From Flavipsychrobacter sp. (lineage in GTDB: Bacteria > Bacteroidota > Bacteroidia > Chitinophagales > Chitinophagaceae), in NCBI GenBank assembly GCA_031292525.1, contig JARLGY010000023.1:186001-250000 (forward strand): DNA of 64,000 nucleotides. The letters run 5' to 3'. Both the position numbers and the translations under genes were made by a program. Shown here one piece after another: positions 33,726 to 41,644 of the stretch. Each line of letters opens with the position of its first letter. Positions within the stretch are counted from its first letter, which is position 1. The notes under the pieces are model-generated. The model saw only the letters and a list, made by a program, of their open reading frames with translations, made no database searches and was not told the DNA's origin.

Positions 33726-35225
33726 ATGAAACAGCGCAATGCAGGTATTTTGTTGCCTTTATTTTCACTACCGTCCGCTTTTGGCATAGGCGATCTGGGA
33801 CCGGAGGTAAATAAGTTTGCAGACTTTTTGCAAAAGAGTGGCCAAACCTATTGGCAGCTACTACCACTCAATCCTACCGAACTCAAGAGCGGTCATTCGC
33901 CATATAGCTCCATATCCAGTATGGCGGGTAATATCTTATACATAAGCCCGGAATTGCTAGCCGAAGAAGGATTGCTCGATAAAGAAAAACTCACTGCATC
34001 ACAGATCCCGTTCACGCAATACATCGACTATGCACATGTTGAAGCGATAAAAAGCAAACTGTTCGATGAAGCTTATCATAATTTTTGCAAAGGTACCTTC
34101 CCAATTCACGAAAAGAATTTCGAAATATTTTGTCAAAAAGAAGCTGGCTGGCTGGATGACTTTGCACTTTACGTCACTTTAAAAAATAGCACTAATAATA
34201 CCCCGTGGTACGAATGGCCACAAACCTATAAAGACCGCAATGCAGATGCGCTTAATGCCCTTTTGCAAACTCACCTCGCAGAAGTGACAAAAATAAAATG
34301 GCTACAATATATTTTTTTCGCACAGTGGCAGGCAGCAAAATCTTATTGTAATGAAAAAGGAATAAAAATATTCGGCGATCTTTCCTTTTACGTAAGTTAT
34401 GACTCTGCTGATGTTTGGGCGAACCCACCCTTATTCAAGCTGGATAAAAATGGAGCTATGACGGCTATCGCAGGTGTCCCCCCCGACTATTTCAGTGCAA
34501 CTGGCCAGTTGTGGAACATGCCCATCTATAATTGGAAGCAAATGAAAGCCACAAATTACAGTTGGTGGATAGATCGTCTGAAGAAAAATCTAGAGTTGTT
34601 CGATGTATTAAGGCTCGATCATTTCAGGGCCTTTGCATCTTATTGGGAAGTGCCCGCAGGGGAAGAAACAGCAATAAATGGCAAGTGGATAAAAGGCCCT
34701 GGCAAAGGATTCTTTGACGCAGTAAAAAAGGTGCTCGGCACACTCCCCTTTGTCGCAGAAGATCTCGGTCTTGACCTGGACGACGTATATACCCTCCGCG
34801 ATCAGTTAGGTATGCCCGGCATGCGGGTACTGCAGTTTGCATGGGGCGGGTGCATGCCTTCATCTGTTCACATACCGCATAATTATAGCCCTAACAGCAT
34901 CGTCTACACCGGCACGCACGACAATAATACTACCAGAGGTTGGTTTAAAACCGAAACACACGATATACAGGAACAGGTAAAAGAATACACCGGTATGCAT
35001 GTGCATGAAGGAAATGCACACGAAGTAATGTGGCGTATGGCCTATGCATCGTCCGCTCAAACTGCCATACTACCCATACAAGATGTACTGGGCCTCGACG
35101 AACATGCCAAAATAAATACCCCCGGCAAACCCGACGGCAATTGGCAGTGGCGCCTAGCGCCCGATGCACTTAACTATTGGGTTGAAATGCATCTGCTAAC
35201 CTGGGCTAAAATGTATAACCGGTAA
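33726..35225 (+). CDS. malQ: 4-alpha-glucanotransferase (amylomaltase)
   Basis: GH77 enzyme of 499 residues that transfers glucan segments between maltodextrins. Catalytic residues are D298 (R-L-D-H-F-R-A-F), E345 (F-V-A-E-D-L-G) and D399 (T-G-T-H-D-N-N-T). The opening N-A-G-I-L-L-P-L-F-S-L-P-S and the length near 500 fit the compact bacterial MalQ without starch-binding domains. The frame could start at ATG 33711, five codons earlier; 33726 is preferred because the family begins M-x-x-R-x-A-G. It is convergent with glgB, so the two ends of this small glucan cluster meet in a repeat-bearing spacer. Confidence 0.9.
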   Translation: MKQRNAGILLPLFSLPSAFGIGDLGPEVNKFADFLQKSGQTYWQLLPLNPTELKSGHSPYSSISSMAGNILYISPELLAEEGLLDKEKLTASQIPFTQYIDYAHVEAIKSKLFDEAYHNFCKGTFPIHEKNFEIFCQKEAGWLDDFALYVTLKNSTNNTPWYEWPQTYKDRNADALNALLQTHLAEVTKIKWLQYIFFAQWQAAKSYCNEKGIKIFGDLSFYVSYDSADVWANPPLFKLDKNGAMTAIAGVPPDYFSATGQLWNMPIYNWKQMKATNYSWWIDRLKKNLELFDVLRLDHFRAFASYWEVPAGEETAINGKWIKGPGKGFFDAVKKVLGTLPFVAEDLGLDLDDVYTLRDQLGMPGMRVLQFAWGGCMPSSVHIPHNYSPNSIVYTGTHDNNTTRGWFKTETHDIQEQVKEYTGMHVHEGNAHEVMWRMAYASSAQTAILPIQDVLGLDEHAKINTPGKPDGNWQWRLAPDALNYWVEMHLLTWAKMYNR

Positions 35226-35388
35226 TGGCTTAGCAAACAGAAAACTGGATAAGCCGTAATGCATCTCTTAATCTTCAGGAGAAAAGTTCGGCCTATATTC
35301 AGCCGCTTTTTTGCAGCGATTCGTCATCGCCTGCAAAAACCAGTGGCTCACAATCAGGGAACCAATACATCATACACAGTAGAGCTAA

Positions 35389-35420
35389 CCCCTCTGCCCG
35401 CGGAGCGATTGGCAGAGGGG
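35389..35420. terminator. GC-rich hairpin between malQ and glgB
   Basis: Perfect 10-base arms CCCCTCTGCC (35389-35398) and GGCAGAGGGG (35411-35420) with a 12-base loop. CAGACTTTTC follows on the plus strand. It may terminate malQ transcription or be part of the adjacent dispersed element. Confidence 0.45.
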
Positions 35421-35439
35421 CAGACTTTTCTTTGCTTCG

Positions 35440-35492
35440 TTCTTTTGGCCGACCAAAAGAAATGAAGGTTCTCGCAAACACGAAATACAAAT
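35440..35492. repeat. Dispersed hairpin element, copy 1
   Basis: Nine-base arms TTCTTTTGG (35440-35448) and CCAAAAGAA (35453-35461) flank a CCGA loop, with imperfect outer pairing (CTTCG/ATGAAG). From 35453 the right arm and the following 40 bases recur near 52159 with a few changes. A structurally similar element is at 44246-44277. Such elements are non-coding and occur in intergenic DNA. Confidence 0.65.
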
Positions 35493-35511
35493 GCATCTTG
35501 ACAAGTGCTAG

Positions 35512-37464
35512 TTAATCGCCCTGTTGCCACTGCAACACCATCATACCAAGTGGAGGCAAAGTCACCAGCACAGAATGCGCCTGCCCGTGCATAGCAATAT
35601 CTGTTGTTTGCAATACGCCATTCAGTACATTACTGCCGCCGTACTTTGCGCTGTCCGTATTCAGCAATTCATTGTATTGTCCCATAAGAGGAACACCTAT
35701 ACGATAATCATACTGTACCACAGGAGTGAAATTGCAAATAAAAAGGAAAAAGGTTCCGTCTTTTGCCTTGCGTACCCAGCTCATGGCGCTGTTCACTGTA
35801 TCATTAAAATCTATCCATTCAAAACCTTCGTAAGAAAAACTATTCTCGTGGAGTTGGGGCTCTTTGTACAAAGTATTTAGATCTGAAAGCAGCCTTTGTA
35901 CACCAACATTTAACGCCCCTTTACTATCCTGCCAGTCCAGTGCATAATCATGTTGCCACTCATAGTTCTGGGCAAACTCACTGCCCATAAATATCAGCTT
36001 TGCCCCGGGGCATCCATACATATAACCATACAGCAACCGCAGGTTGGCAAATTGCTGCCAGGTATCCCCCGGCATTTTATTGATCATGCTACGCTTTCCA
36101 TACACTACCTCGTCATGCGATAGTGGCAGCACAAACTTCTCGTCAAAAATGTAGTAGATATTAAACGTAAGATTGTTCTGGTGATTGCTGCGATAAAGAG
36201 GATCCACACTAAAGTACTTCAATGTATCATGCATCCAGCCCATCATCCATTTCAGGTCAAATCCAAGTCCGCCTTCACTTACAGCGTGCGTTACTCCAGG
36301 CCATGCAGACGACTCTTCTGCAATGGTTATTGTATCTGGGTAGTTGGTATGTACCACTGTATTAAATTCTTTTAAAAAGCCGGCAGCTTCAAGGTTTTCC
36401 CGGCCACCAAATTCATTGGGCTCCCATTCACCGGGCTCACGCACATAGTCAAGATACAACATAGACGATACTGCATCTACCCTCAACCCATCTACATGAT
36501 ATTTATCCAGCCAGTAAAGCGCATTCGAGATCAAAAAACCGCGCACCTCATTTCGGGCATAGTTAAAAATGTAGCTCTTCCATTCAGGATGAAAGCCCTT
36601 ACGTGGGCTCTCATGTTCGTATAAATGAGTACCATCAAAATACCCCAACCCTATTTCATCTGTTGGGAAGTGCGAAGGCACCCAATCCAGTATCACTGCT
36701 ATACCCGCGTTATGCAGTGCATTTACTAGATACATAAAATCTTCAGGCCGCCCGTATCTGCTGCTCGGTGCAAAATAACCCGTTATCTGGTATCCCCACG
36801 ATGCATAAAAAGGATGCTCCATTACCGGCATCAGCTCTACATGCGTAAAGCCAAGTTCATTTAAATACTCAGGCAGTTCTGCTGCAAGTTCCCTGTAGCT
36901 CAGAAAGTCAAATTTTGCATCACTCTTCCGCCTCCACGATCCTATATGCAATTCGTAAATAGACAACGGCTTATCCTGCCAATTGCCTCTTTTTCTGCGT
37001 TCCAGCCACGCAGCATCTGTCCATTCAAACGCACTGTTCCACACAGCAGATGCGGTCTTTGGCGGAGTTTCGCAATGCACTGCATATGGGTCCGCTTTAT
37101 CTGCCATGTACCCTGTGTGCGATTCAATATGATATTTATAATGTTCCCCATTCCCTATGCCTGCAACGAATAGCTCCCATATCCCCGACCCATCCCATCT
37201 TATACTCATTGCATGATTTTGGGTATTCCAATTGTTGAAATCAGCTATTAGAGATACTTGCCTGGCATTCGGTGCCCATACAGCAAAATAAGTACCCACT
37301 ATTCCATTCACCGTTATAATGTGCGACCCTAGCTTATCATACAACCGGTAATGCCATCCTGCCTTAAATAGTTCAATATCATATTCTGTGAAGAGCGATA
37401 TATGACCACCTGGCGATATGACAGGCTTGATTGATTCCACATTTCTCTCTTTATTCATTGTCAT
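35512..37464 (-). CDS. glgB: 1,4-alpha-glucan branching enzyme
   Basis: GH13 enzyme of 650 residues that introduces alpha-1,6 branches into glycogen. An N-terminal CBM48 domain (about 25-125) contains F-A-V-W-A-P-N-A-R and F-N-N-W-N. The TIM-barrel catalytic domain carries D330 (G-L-R-V-D-A-V) and E383 (I-A-E-E-S). L-S-H-D-E-V-V-Y-G-K contains the third acid. The C-terminal beta domain spans about 540-650. Length fits the short bacterial GlgB lacking the extra N1 domain of the 728-residue E. coli enzyme. glgA, glgC and glgP are absent from the window. Start may be ATG 37464 or ATG 37458. Confidence 0.93.
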   Translation of the reverse strand: MTMNKERNVESIKPVISPGGHISLFTEYDIELFKAGWHYRLYDKLGSHIITVNGIVGTYFAVWAPNARQVSLIADFNNWNTQNHAMSIRWDGSGIWELFVAGIGNGEHYKYHIESHTGYMADKADPYAVHCETPPKTASAVWNSAFEWTDAAWLERRKRGNWQDKPLSIYELHIGSWRRKSDAKFDFLSYRELAAELPEYLNELGFTHVELMPVMEHPFYASWGYQITGYFAPSSRYGRPEDFMYLVNALHNAGIAVILDWVPSHFPTDEIGLGYFDGTHLYEHESPRKGFHPEWKSYIFNYARNEVRGFLISNALYWLDKYHVDGLRVDAVSSMLYLDYVREPGEWEPNEFGGRENLEAAGFLKEFNTVVHTNYPDTITIAEESSAWPGVTHAVSEGGLGFDLKWMMGWMHDTLKYFSVDPLYRSNHQNNLTFNIYYIFDEKFVLPLSHDEVVYGKRSMINKMPGDTWQQFANLRLLYGYMYGCPGAKLIFMGSEFAQNYEWQHDYALDWQDSKGALNVGVQRLLSDLNTLYKEPQLHENSFSYEGFEWIDFNDTVNSAMSWVRKAKDGTFFLFICNFTPVVQYDYRIGVPLMGQYNELLNTDSAKYGGSNVLNGVLQTTDIAMHGQAHSVLVTLPPLGMMVLQWQQGD

Positions 37465-37591
37465 ACAATTAAATGAATTTAACCAATAAAATCATCTTAT
37501 GTAACAAGCTGCTGTTATTAAATTAAAAAGGTCTTATAAATCAAGTCAATAAGGAATTATAGTTTTTTTCGCCTCTGAATATACAGTCCTG

Positions 37592-37599
37592 TATTTTTG
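37592..37599 (+). promoter_or_regulatory. Candidate -7 box for nitronate monooxygenase gene
   Basis: TATTTTTG matches TAnnTTTG, 20 bases before the ATG at 37620. Confidence 0.45.
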
Positions 37600-37619
37600 C
37601 TAAACCTTAATATCATCCC

Positions 37620-38678
37620 ATGAAATGGACAAATGAATTAACCGATATTCTACAGGTACAATACCCTATCATACAAGCCCCAATGCTTGGCGCAACTACT
37701 CCAGAAATGGTAGCGGCAATTTCAAATGAGGGTGGCCTTGGGTCATTGCCGGTGGGCGGCTTATCTCCCGAAAAAACATTAGCGCTAATACAGCATACAA
37801 AACAATTGACAGATAGGCCATTTGCGGTAAATCTGTTTACAAATGATGTTCCTGCCTACCATCTGGACGAAGCAAAAAAAATGCAGGCTTTCCTGGTAAA
37901 GCTCTGCGCAGAAAACGAGTTGACTTTTGACGTACAGGACATTGAGTCTTTCCACTTCTACAATTACAAACAGCAGATCGATATCCTGATCAACGAAAAC
38001 ATACCTATAGTAAGTTTTACGTTCGGTATAATAGATAATGCTACTATAAAACGATTACATGAAAAAGGCATTATTCTAATAGGCACCGCCACCTCTATAA
38101 AAGAGGCAATTGTAATGAATGAAAAGAATATAGACTTGGTGTGCGCCCAGGGCATTGAGGCGGGCGGGCATAGAGGCAGTTTCCTTAATGATGAACCACT
38201 ACCAATGGTAGGCATATTTGCACTAGTCGCTAGCATAGCCGATCATATAAGTAAACCAGTCATCGCAGCTGGTGCAATAAATAATGGAAAAACCATTCGG
38301 GCAGCCCTCGCACTAGGGGCTGTGGGTGTACAGGTGGGGACTGCATTTCTCGCCAGCCTTGAGAGCTCCATTATACCCGCTTACAAAGCTGCACTTATCA
38401 TCGCAGCAGATACAGATACTCAATTAACACAGGCTTTTTCCGGTCGGTGGGCACGTGGTATCCCGAACAAGATGATGATGAAAATTCAAGAGTCTGGATT
38501 GGCCATACCTCCTTACCCAATTCAAAACAGCATCACTACAGCGTTGCGGCAAGCGGCCCAGAAACAAAACAACAAAGACTTCACCAACCTCTGGGCAGGT
38601 CAGTCTGCAAACAAAGTAGAACAAAAAAGCTGTGCAGACATCTTCAAAAAAATGGTTGTACTTGCTGAGGGTGGTTAA
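37620..38678 (+). CDS. Nitronate monooxygenase (2-nitropropane dioxygenase family)
   Basis: FMN-dependent TIM-barrel oxygenase of 352 residues that oxidises alkyl nitronates such as propionate-3-nitronate. Visible motifs are P-I-I-Q-A-P-M-L-G near 16-24, E-G-G-L-G-S-L-P near 38-45, Q-G-I-E-A-G-G-H-R-G-S near 179-189 and A-L-G-A-V-G-V-Q-V-G-T near 233-243. The last is the phosphate-binding loop for FMN. The length fits the class I enzymes. Its 3' end overlaps the convergent cupin_8 gene by 35 bases. Confidence 0.87.
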   Translation: MKWTNELTDILQVQYPIIQAPMLGATTPEMVAAISNEGGLGSLPVGGLSPEKTLALIQHTKQLTDRPFAVNLFTNDVPAYHLDEAKKMQAFLVKLCAENELTFDVQDIESFHFYNYKQQIDILINENIPIVSFTFGIIDNATIKRLHEKGIILIGTATSIKEAIVMNEKNIDLVCAQGIEAGGHRGSFLNDEPLPMVGIFALVASIADHISKPVIAAGAINNGKTIRAALALGAVGVQVGTAFLASLESSIIPAYKAALIIAADTDTQLTQAFSGRWARGIPNKMMMKIQESGLAIPPYPIQNSITTALRQAAQKQNNKDFTNLWAGQSANKVEQKSCADIFKKMVVLAEGG

Positions 38679-39555
38679 CTGATATTAAAGCGCTAATAGC
38701 CTTCTCAGCTTGATTACGGGCAAATTTCCTTTTATAGTCATACCACCACTGCGGGGCTACCTTAATAAGCATGTTATTAAATCCCCTCATCCCCAGCAAA
38801 TGGTATAGTGTATTGAATTTAGCGCTTAACCCTGCTGGTATTGCCCGCAGGCTCATTGCAAATCCGCTATCCATGTATTGCATATGATGCCAATAGCCGC
38901 TGGGCATAAACAGCGTATCACCATGCTCCAATATTGCCGTATATCCTTTGGCATATTTTAATGCAGGGAAGGATTTTGTATGTACTCCATCTTGCCAGTT
39001 AACAAAGCTTGCAGCACTTTCAACTGTTGATGGCATTTTATAAATAAGTTGCGATTGGTTATTATGCAACAACAGCACCCGCTTGCGACCTAAAAATTGA
39101 GTGTGAAAAATGTGCGAAAGATCAAGATCATAATGCATATGGGCTATAAAACCTTTACCGCCCACAAACAGCATCGGGTACGATTTCAGGAAACCACTCA
39201 GCAACTCCTCTGGAAAGGTAAAATCCTGCTTCAACACCGGCACGTGTTTGAATAGATTAAATAGAAAAATGCGCCATTCCGAAGGGCCCAGGCTTATCTG
39301 GTCTATGTAATTGCCAAACTTCATAAACCCATCGCCTCCATTCACCGGAACTTTTGCACCTGCACGGGTATTATTATATACCGGGACTGTTGTTTCACCT
39401 ACTACTTGTTTAAAATAGCTCCAAGTCCACTTTTCAATTGCTGGCCATTGGCGCGCCATGTCCGTAATAATTACTGGGCGCGATGGCTTTAAATACTTTG
39501 ATTCAAATTCTTTCCTGGTAATACTCGACACCTTGTCAATTTCCTGGACTTCCAT
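38644..39555 (-). CDS. JmjC/cupin_8-type 2-oxoglutarate oxygenase-like protein
   Basis: Protein of 303 residues with a cupin_8 (JmjC-like) fold, a family of Fe(II)/2-oxoglutarate hydroxylases. S-R-P-V-I-I-T-D near 23-30 opens the domain. The iron site is likely A-H-M-H-Y-D-L-D with G-Y-W-H-H near 225-229 giving the distal His. R-K-R-V-L-L-L-H is the following conserved strand. The target is unknown; relatives hydroxylate proteins or tRNA. M at 39555 is preferred to the upstream frame extension because the domain begins soon after it. Convergent overlap with the nitronate monooxygenase. Confidence 0.78.
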   Translation of the reverse strand: MEVQEIDKVSSITRKEFESKYLKPSRPVIITDMARQWPAIEKWTWSYFKQVVGETTVPVYNNTRAGAKVPVNGGDGFMKFGNYIDQISLGPSEWRIFLFNLFKHVPVLKQDFTFPEELLSGFLKSYPMLFVGGKGFIAHMHYDLDLSHIFHTQFLGRKRVLLLHNNQSQLIYKMPSTVESAASFVNWQDGVHTKSFPALKYAKGYTAILEHGDTLFMPSGYWHHMQYMDSGFAMSLRAIPAGLSAKFNTLYHLLGMRGFNNMLIKVAPQWWYDYKRKFARNQAEKAISALISVNHPQQVQPFF

Positions 39556-39683
39556 AAGATAAAAGTTTGAGTTGACCCGTCCTAAAAATCGTACCTCCAA
39601 TAGCTTTTAACAAGTACTTAAGCAACAGCGGGAAATAAATGACACAAATTCACGTTCTTACACATCAAATAAATATCTACAGA

Positions 39684-40100
39684 ATGGAACGGAAAGACTT
39701 TTTGAAGAAAACATTTGCAATGTGTGGCTTGGCTATGATACCTGCCGCTGTACTTGAAAGTTGCAGTAAATCAAATACCACTGCCCCTTCAAACGTAAAC
39801 TTCACCATAGACCTTTCAGTATCAGCTAATGCGGCATTGCTGAATGTTGGCGGCTACCTCGTGTCCAATAGTGTCATTGTTATCCATGTCTCATCCGGCA
39901 TCTACAACGCTTTTTCCGACATATGCACGCACGAAGGCTGTAGTGTAGGTTATAATGCAACTAGCGCCCAGATATCCTGCCCCTGCCATGGCGGACAGTT
40001 TAGCCCCCAAACAGGGGCAGTTATAAGTGGGCCTCCACCTTCTGCATTAAAACAATATACGGTTACCCAAAGCGGCAATGTGCTTACCATTAAATCCTAA
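39684..40100 (+). CDS. Rieske [2Fe-2S] protein, probable lipoprotein
   Basis: Small Rieske protein of 138 residues. The N terminus R-K-D-F-L-K-K-T-F-A-M-C-G-L-A-M-I-P precedes L-E-S-C, a slightly unusual lipobox, so it is probably membrane-anchored on the periplasmic side. The cluster ligands are C-T-H (near 84-86) and C-P-C-H-G-G (near 104-109), giving a full CxH and CxxH set. The family member is a stand-alone electron carrier, not a cytochrome bc1 subunit, since no cytochrome b or c1 gene is adjacent. Redox partner unknown. ATG 39684 is preferred over an earlier in-frame start. Confidence 0.83.
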   Translation: MERKDFLKKTFAMCGLAMIPAAVLESCSKSNTTAPSNVNFTIDLSVSANAALLNVGGYLVSNSVIVIHVSSGIYNAFSDICTHEGCSVGYNATSAQISCPCHGGQFSPQTGAVISGPPPSALKQYTVTQSGNVLTIKS

Positions 40101-40182
40101 CCTTTCTTCAAATTTGGTTCACTGGCTATAGACAGATAATAGTTTCTTTTTATAAATTTACTGTCATGTAAATTTTATAGCT

Positions 40183-40623
40183 ATGAAACCAAAAGAAATA
40201 ATCACGGTCGGCCAGATACAACTGAGCTTCCTGCTCGATGGCGACGACACCAATAACGAAAGTGTAATGTTCGAAATGGTAATACCCTATGGCGCAAAAG
40301 TACCCGTGCCCCACTATCACCTTGAAGTTGATGAAATAGTATATGGCCTGGAAGGTGTTACCACCTCCACCATCAATGGCGAAAGTACCGATCTTAAACC
40401 AGGTGATCACATATTTGTCCCCCGTGGCGCGGTCCATCATCATGAAAACCTCGGTCATGAAGATGCACGTTCTTTGTGTGTGCTTACCCCCGCAAGTATC
40501 GGCCCTGCTTACTTCCGTGAGTTAGTCAAAGCCTTTACAAAGGGTACCCCTCCCGATTCTAATGAAATGAAAACCATTATGGCAAAGCATGGGCTTATTG
40601 CGGCACCGCATCCGGTTAAATAA
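40183..40623 (+). CDS. Cupin-domain protein
   Basis: Single-domain beta-barrel protein of 146 residues. The first cupin motif is P-H-Y-H-L-E-V-D-E-I-V-Y (about 46-57) with H-x-H and a Glu as metal ligands. The second is P-G-D-H-I-F-V-P-R-G-A-V-H-H (about 71-84) supplying the fourth His. It looks like a metal-binding cupin of unknown substrate (quercetinase-like or auxin-binding-like relatives). No signal peptide. Transcribed alone or with the Rieske gene 82 bases upstream. Confidence 0.78.
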   Translation: MKPKEIITVGQIQLSFLLDGDDTNNESVMFEMVIPYGAKVPVPHYHLEVDEIVYGLEGVTTSTINGESTDLKPGDHIFVPRGAVHHHENLGHEDARSLCVLTPASIGPAYFRELVKAFTKGTPPDSNEMKTIMAKHGLIAAPHPVK

Positions 40624-40709
40624 ATATTGGAATATTGCCATCAATAAATTTCCGGTAACGTTTCCGCTGATACCCGTAATTTGCATAAAATTCAAAAATA
40701 CACATTATA

Positions 40710-41549
40710 ATGAAACATCTTTTCCTTTCCGCCTGCCTCGTGGCTTCGGCGTTCGGCATGAATGCACAAGACCTCAAATTGCCTGCCCTTAGCCCTACAC
40801 AAAAGCTGGTTCAGGAATTTTCAACATCCAATATAGAAATATCTTACAGCCGCCCCGGAATGCGCGACCGCAAGATATTTGGTGATGTGGTTGCTTATGG
40901 CAAACCATGGCGTACAGGCGCAAACGGCCCTACCAAGATCAAGTTTGGCGAAGATGTTATGATAGCCGACAATAGTGTAAAAGCAGGTGAGTATGTACTC
41001 TACAGCATACCAGGAGAAAAAGAATGGGAATTCATCCTCAATAAAGGCAACGCTCCAATGGGTCCCAATGGTTATGATCGTGCCGATGATGTCGCCCGTT
41101 TTAAGATCAAACCACGTGGCATTGAAAAACCAGTGCAGAACTTCACTATCGAAGTAACCAATATCACTTTCAACACATGCAAAATTGAATTGAGCTGGGA
41201 AAACACCAGGCTGACTATACCTGTAATGGCTAACAACGAAGCACGCCTTAAAGCTGCTATCACTAAAGCAATTTACACGCCAAATACACCTTATTTTCAG
41301 GCGGCTAATTACTATTACGAAACCAACCAGAACCTGGATACTGCGAACATCTATGTAAACAAAGCGCTTGAAAATAACCAGAGTGCTTTCTATATGTGGT
41401 ATCTGAAAGCTCGTATCGAAAAGAAACTAGGCCACAAACACGCAGCTATCGAAGCCGCTAAAAAATCAATGGAAACAGCTAAGGGTCAGGCACTTGAAGC
41501 TGAGTACATCCATAACAACCAGAAGATAATAGACGAAATGAGTAAGTAA
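40710..41549 (+). CDS. DUF2911 protein with TPR-like tail
   Basis: Exported protein of 279 residues. The signal peptide ends G-M-N-A before Q-D. DUF2911 covers about 33-180, with I-S-Y-S-R-P-G-M-R-D-R-K-I-F-G-D and W-R-T-G-A-N-G-P-T-K-I as its marks. The C-terminal 80 residues are helical (tandem TPR-like units around Y-I-H and A-A-I-E-A-A-K). Function is unknown, although the domain is common in Bacteroidetes periplasmic proteins. A strong terminator follows. Confidence 0.82.
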   Translation: MKHLFLSACLVASAFGMNAQDLKLPALSPTQKLVQEFSTSNIEISYSRPGMRDRKIFGDVVAYGKPWRTGANGPTKIKFGEDVMIADNSVKAGEYVLYSIPGEKEWEFILNKGNAPMGPNGYDRADDVARFKIKPRGIEKPVQNFTIEVTNITFNTCKIELSWENTRLTIPVMANNEARLKAAITKAIYTPNTPYFQAANYYYETNQNLDTANIYVNKALENNQSAFYMWYLKARIEKKLGHKHAAIEAAKKSMETAKGQALEAEYIHNNQKIIDEMSK

Positions 41550-41593
41550 GCACTTATAGGCTTATAACTTTACACGATCACTATTTATATTAT

Positions 41594-41628
41594 AAACACC
41601 GGCATTTGCTTAAATTGCCGGTGTTTTT
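41594..41628 (+). terminator. Terminator after DUF2911 gene
   Basis: Eleven-base arms AAACACCGGCA (41594-41604) and TGCCGGTGTTT (41616-41626) followed by T residues. The PIG-L gene begins 17 bases later. Confidence 0.82.
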
Positions 41629-41644
41629 CATTCACATACACCAC

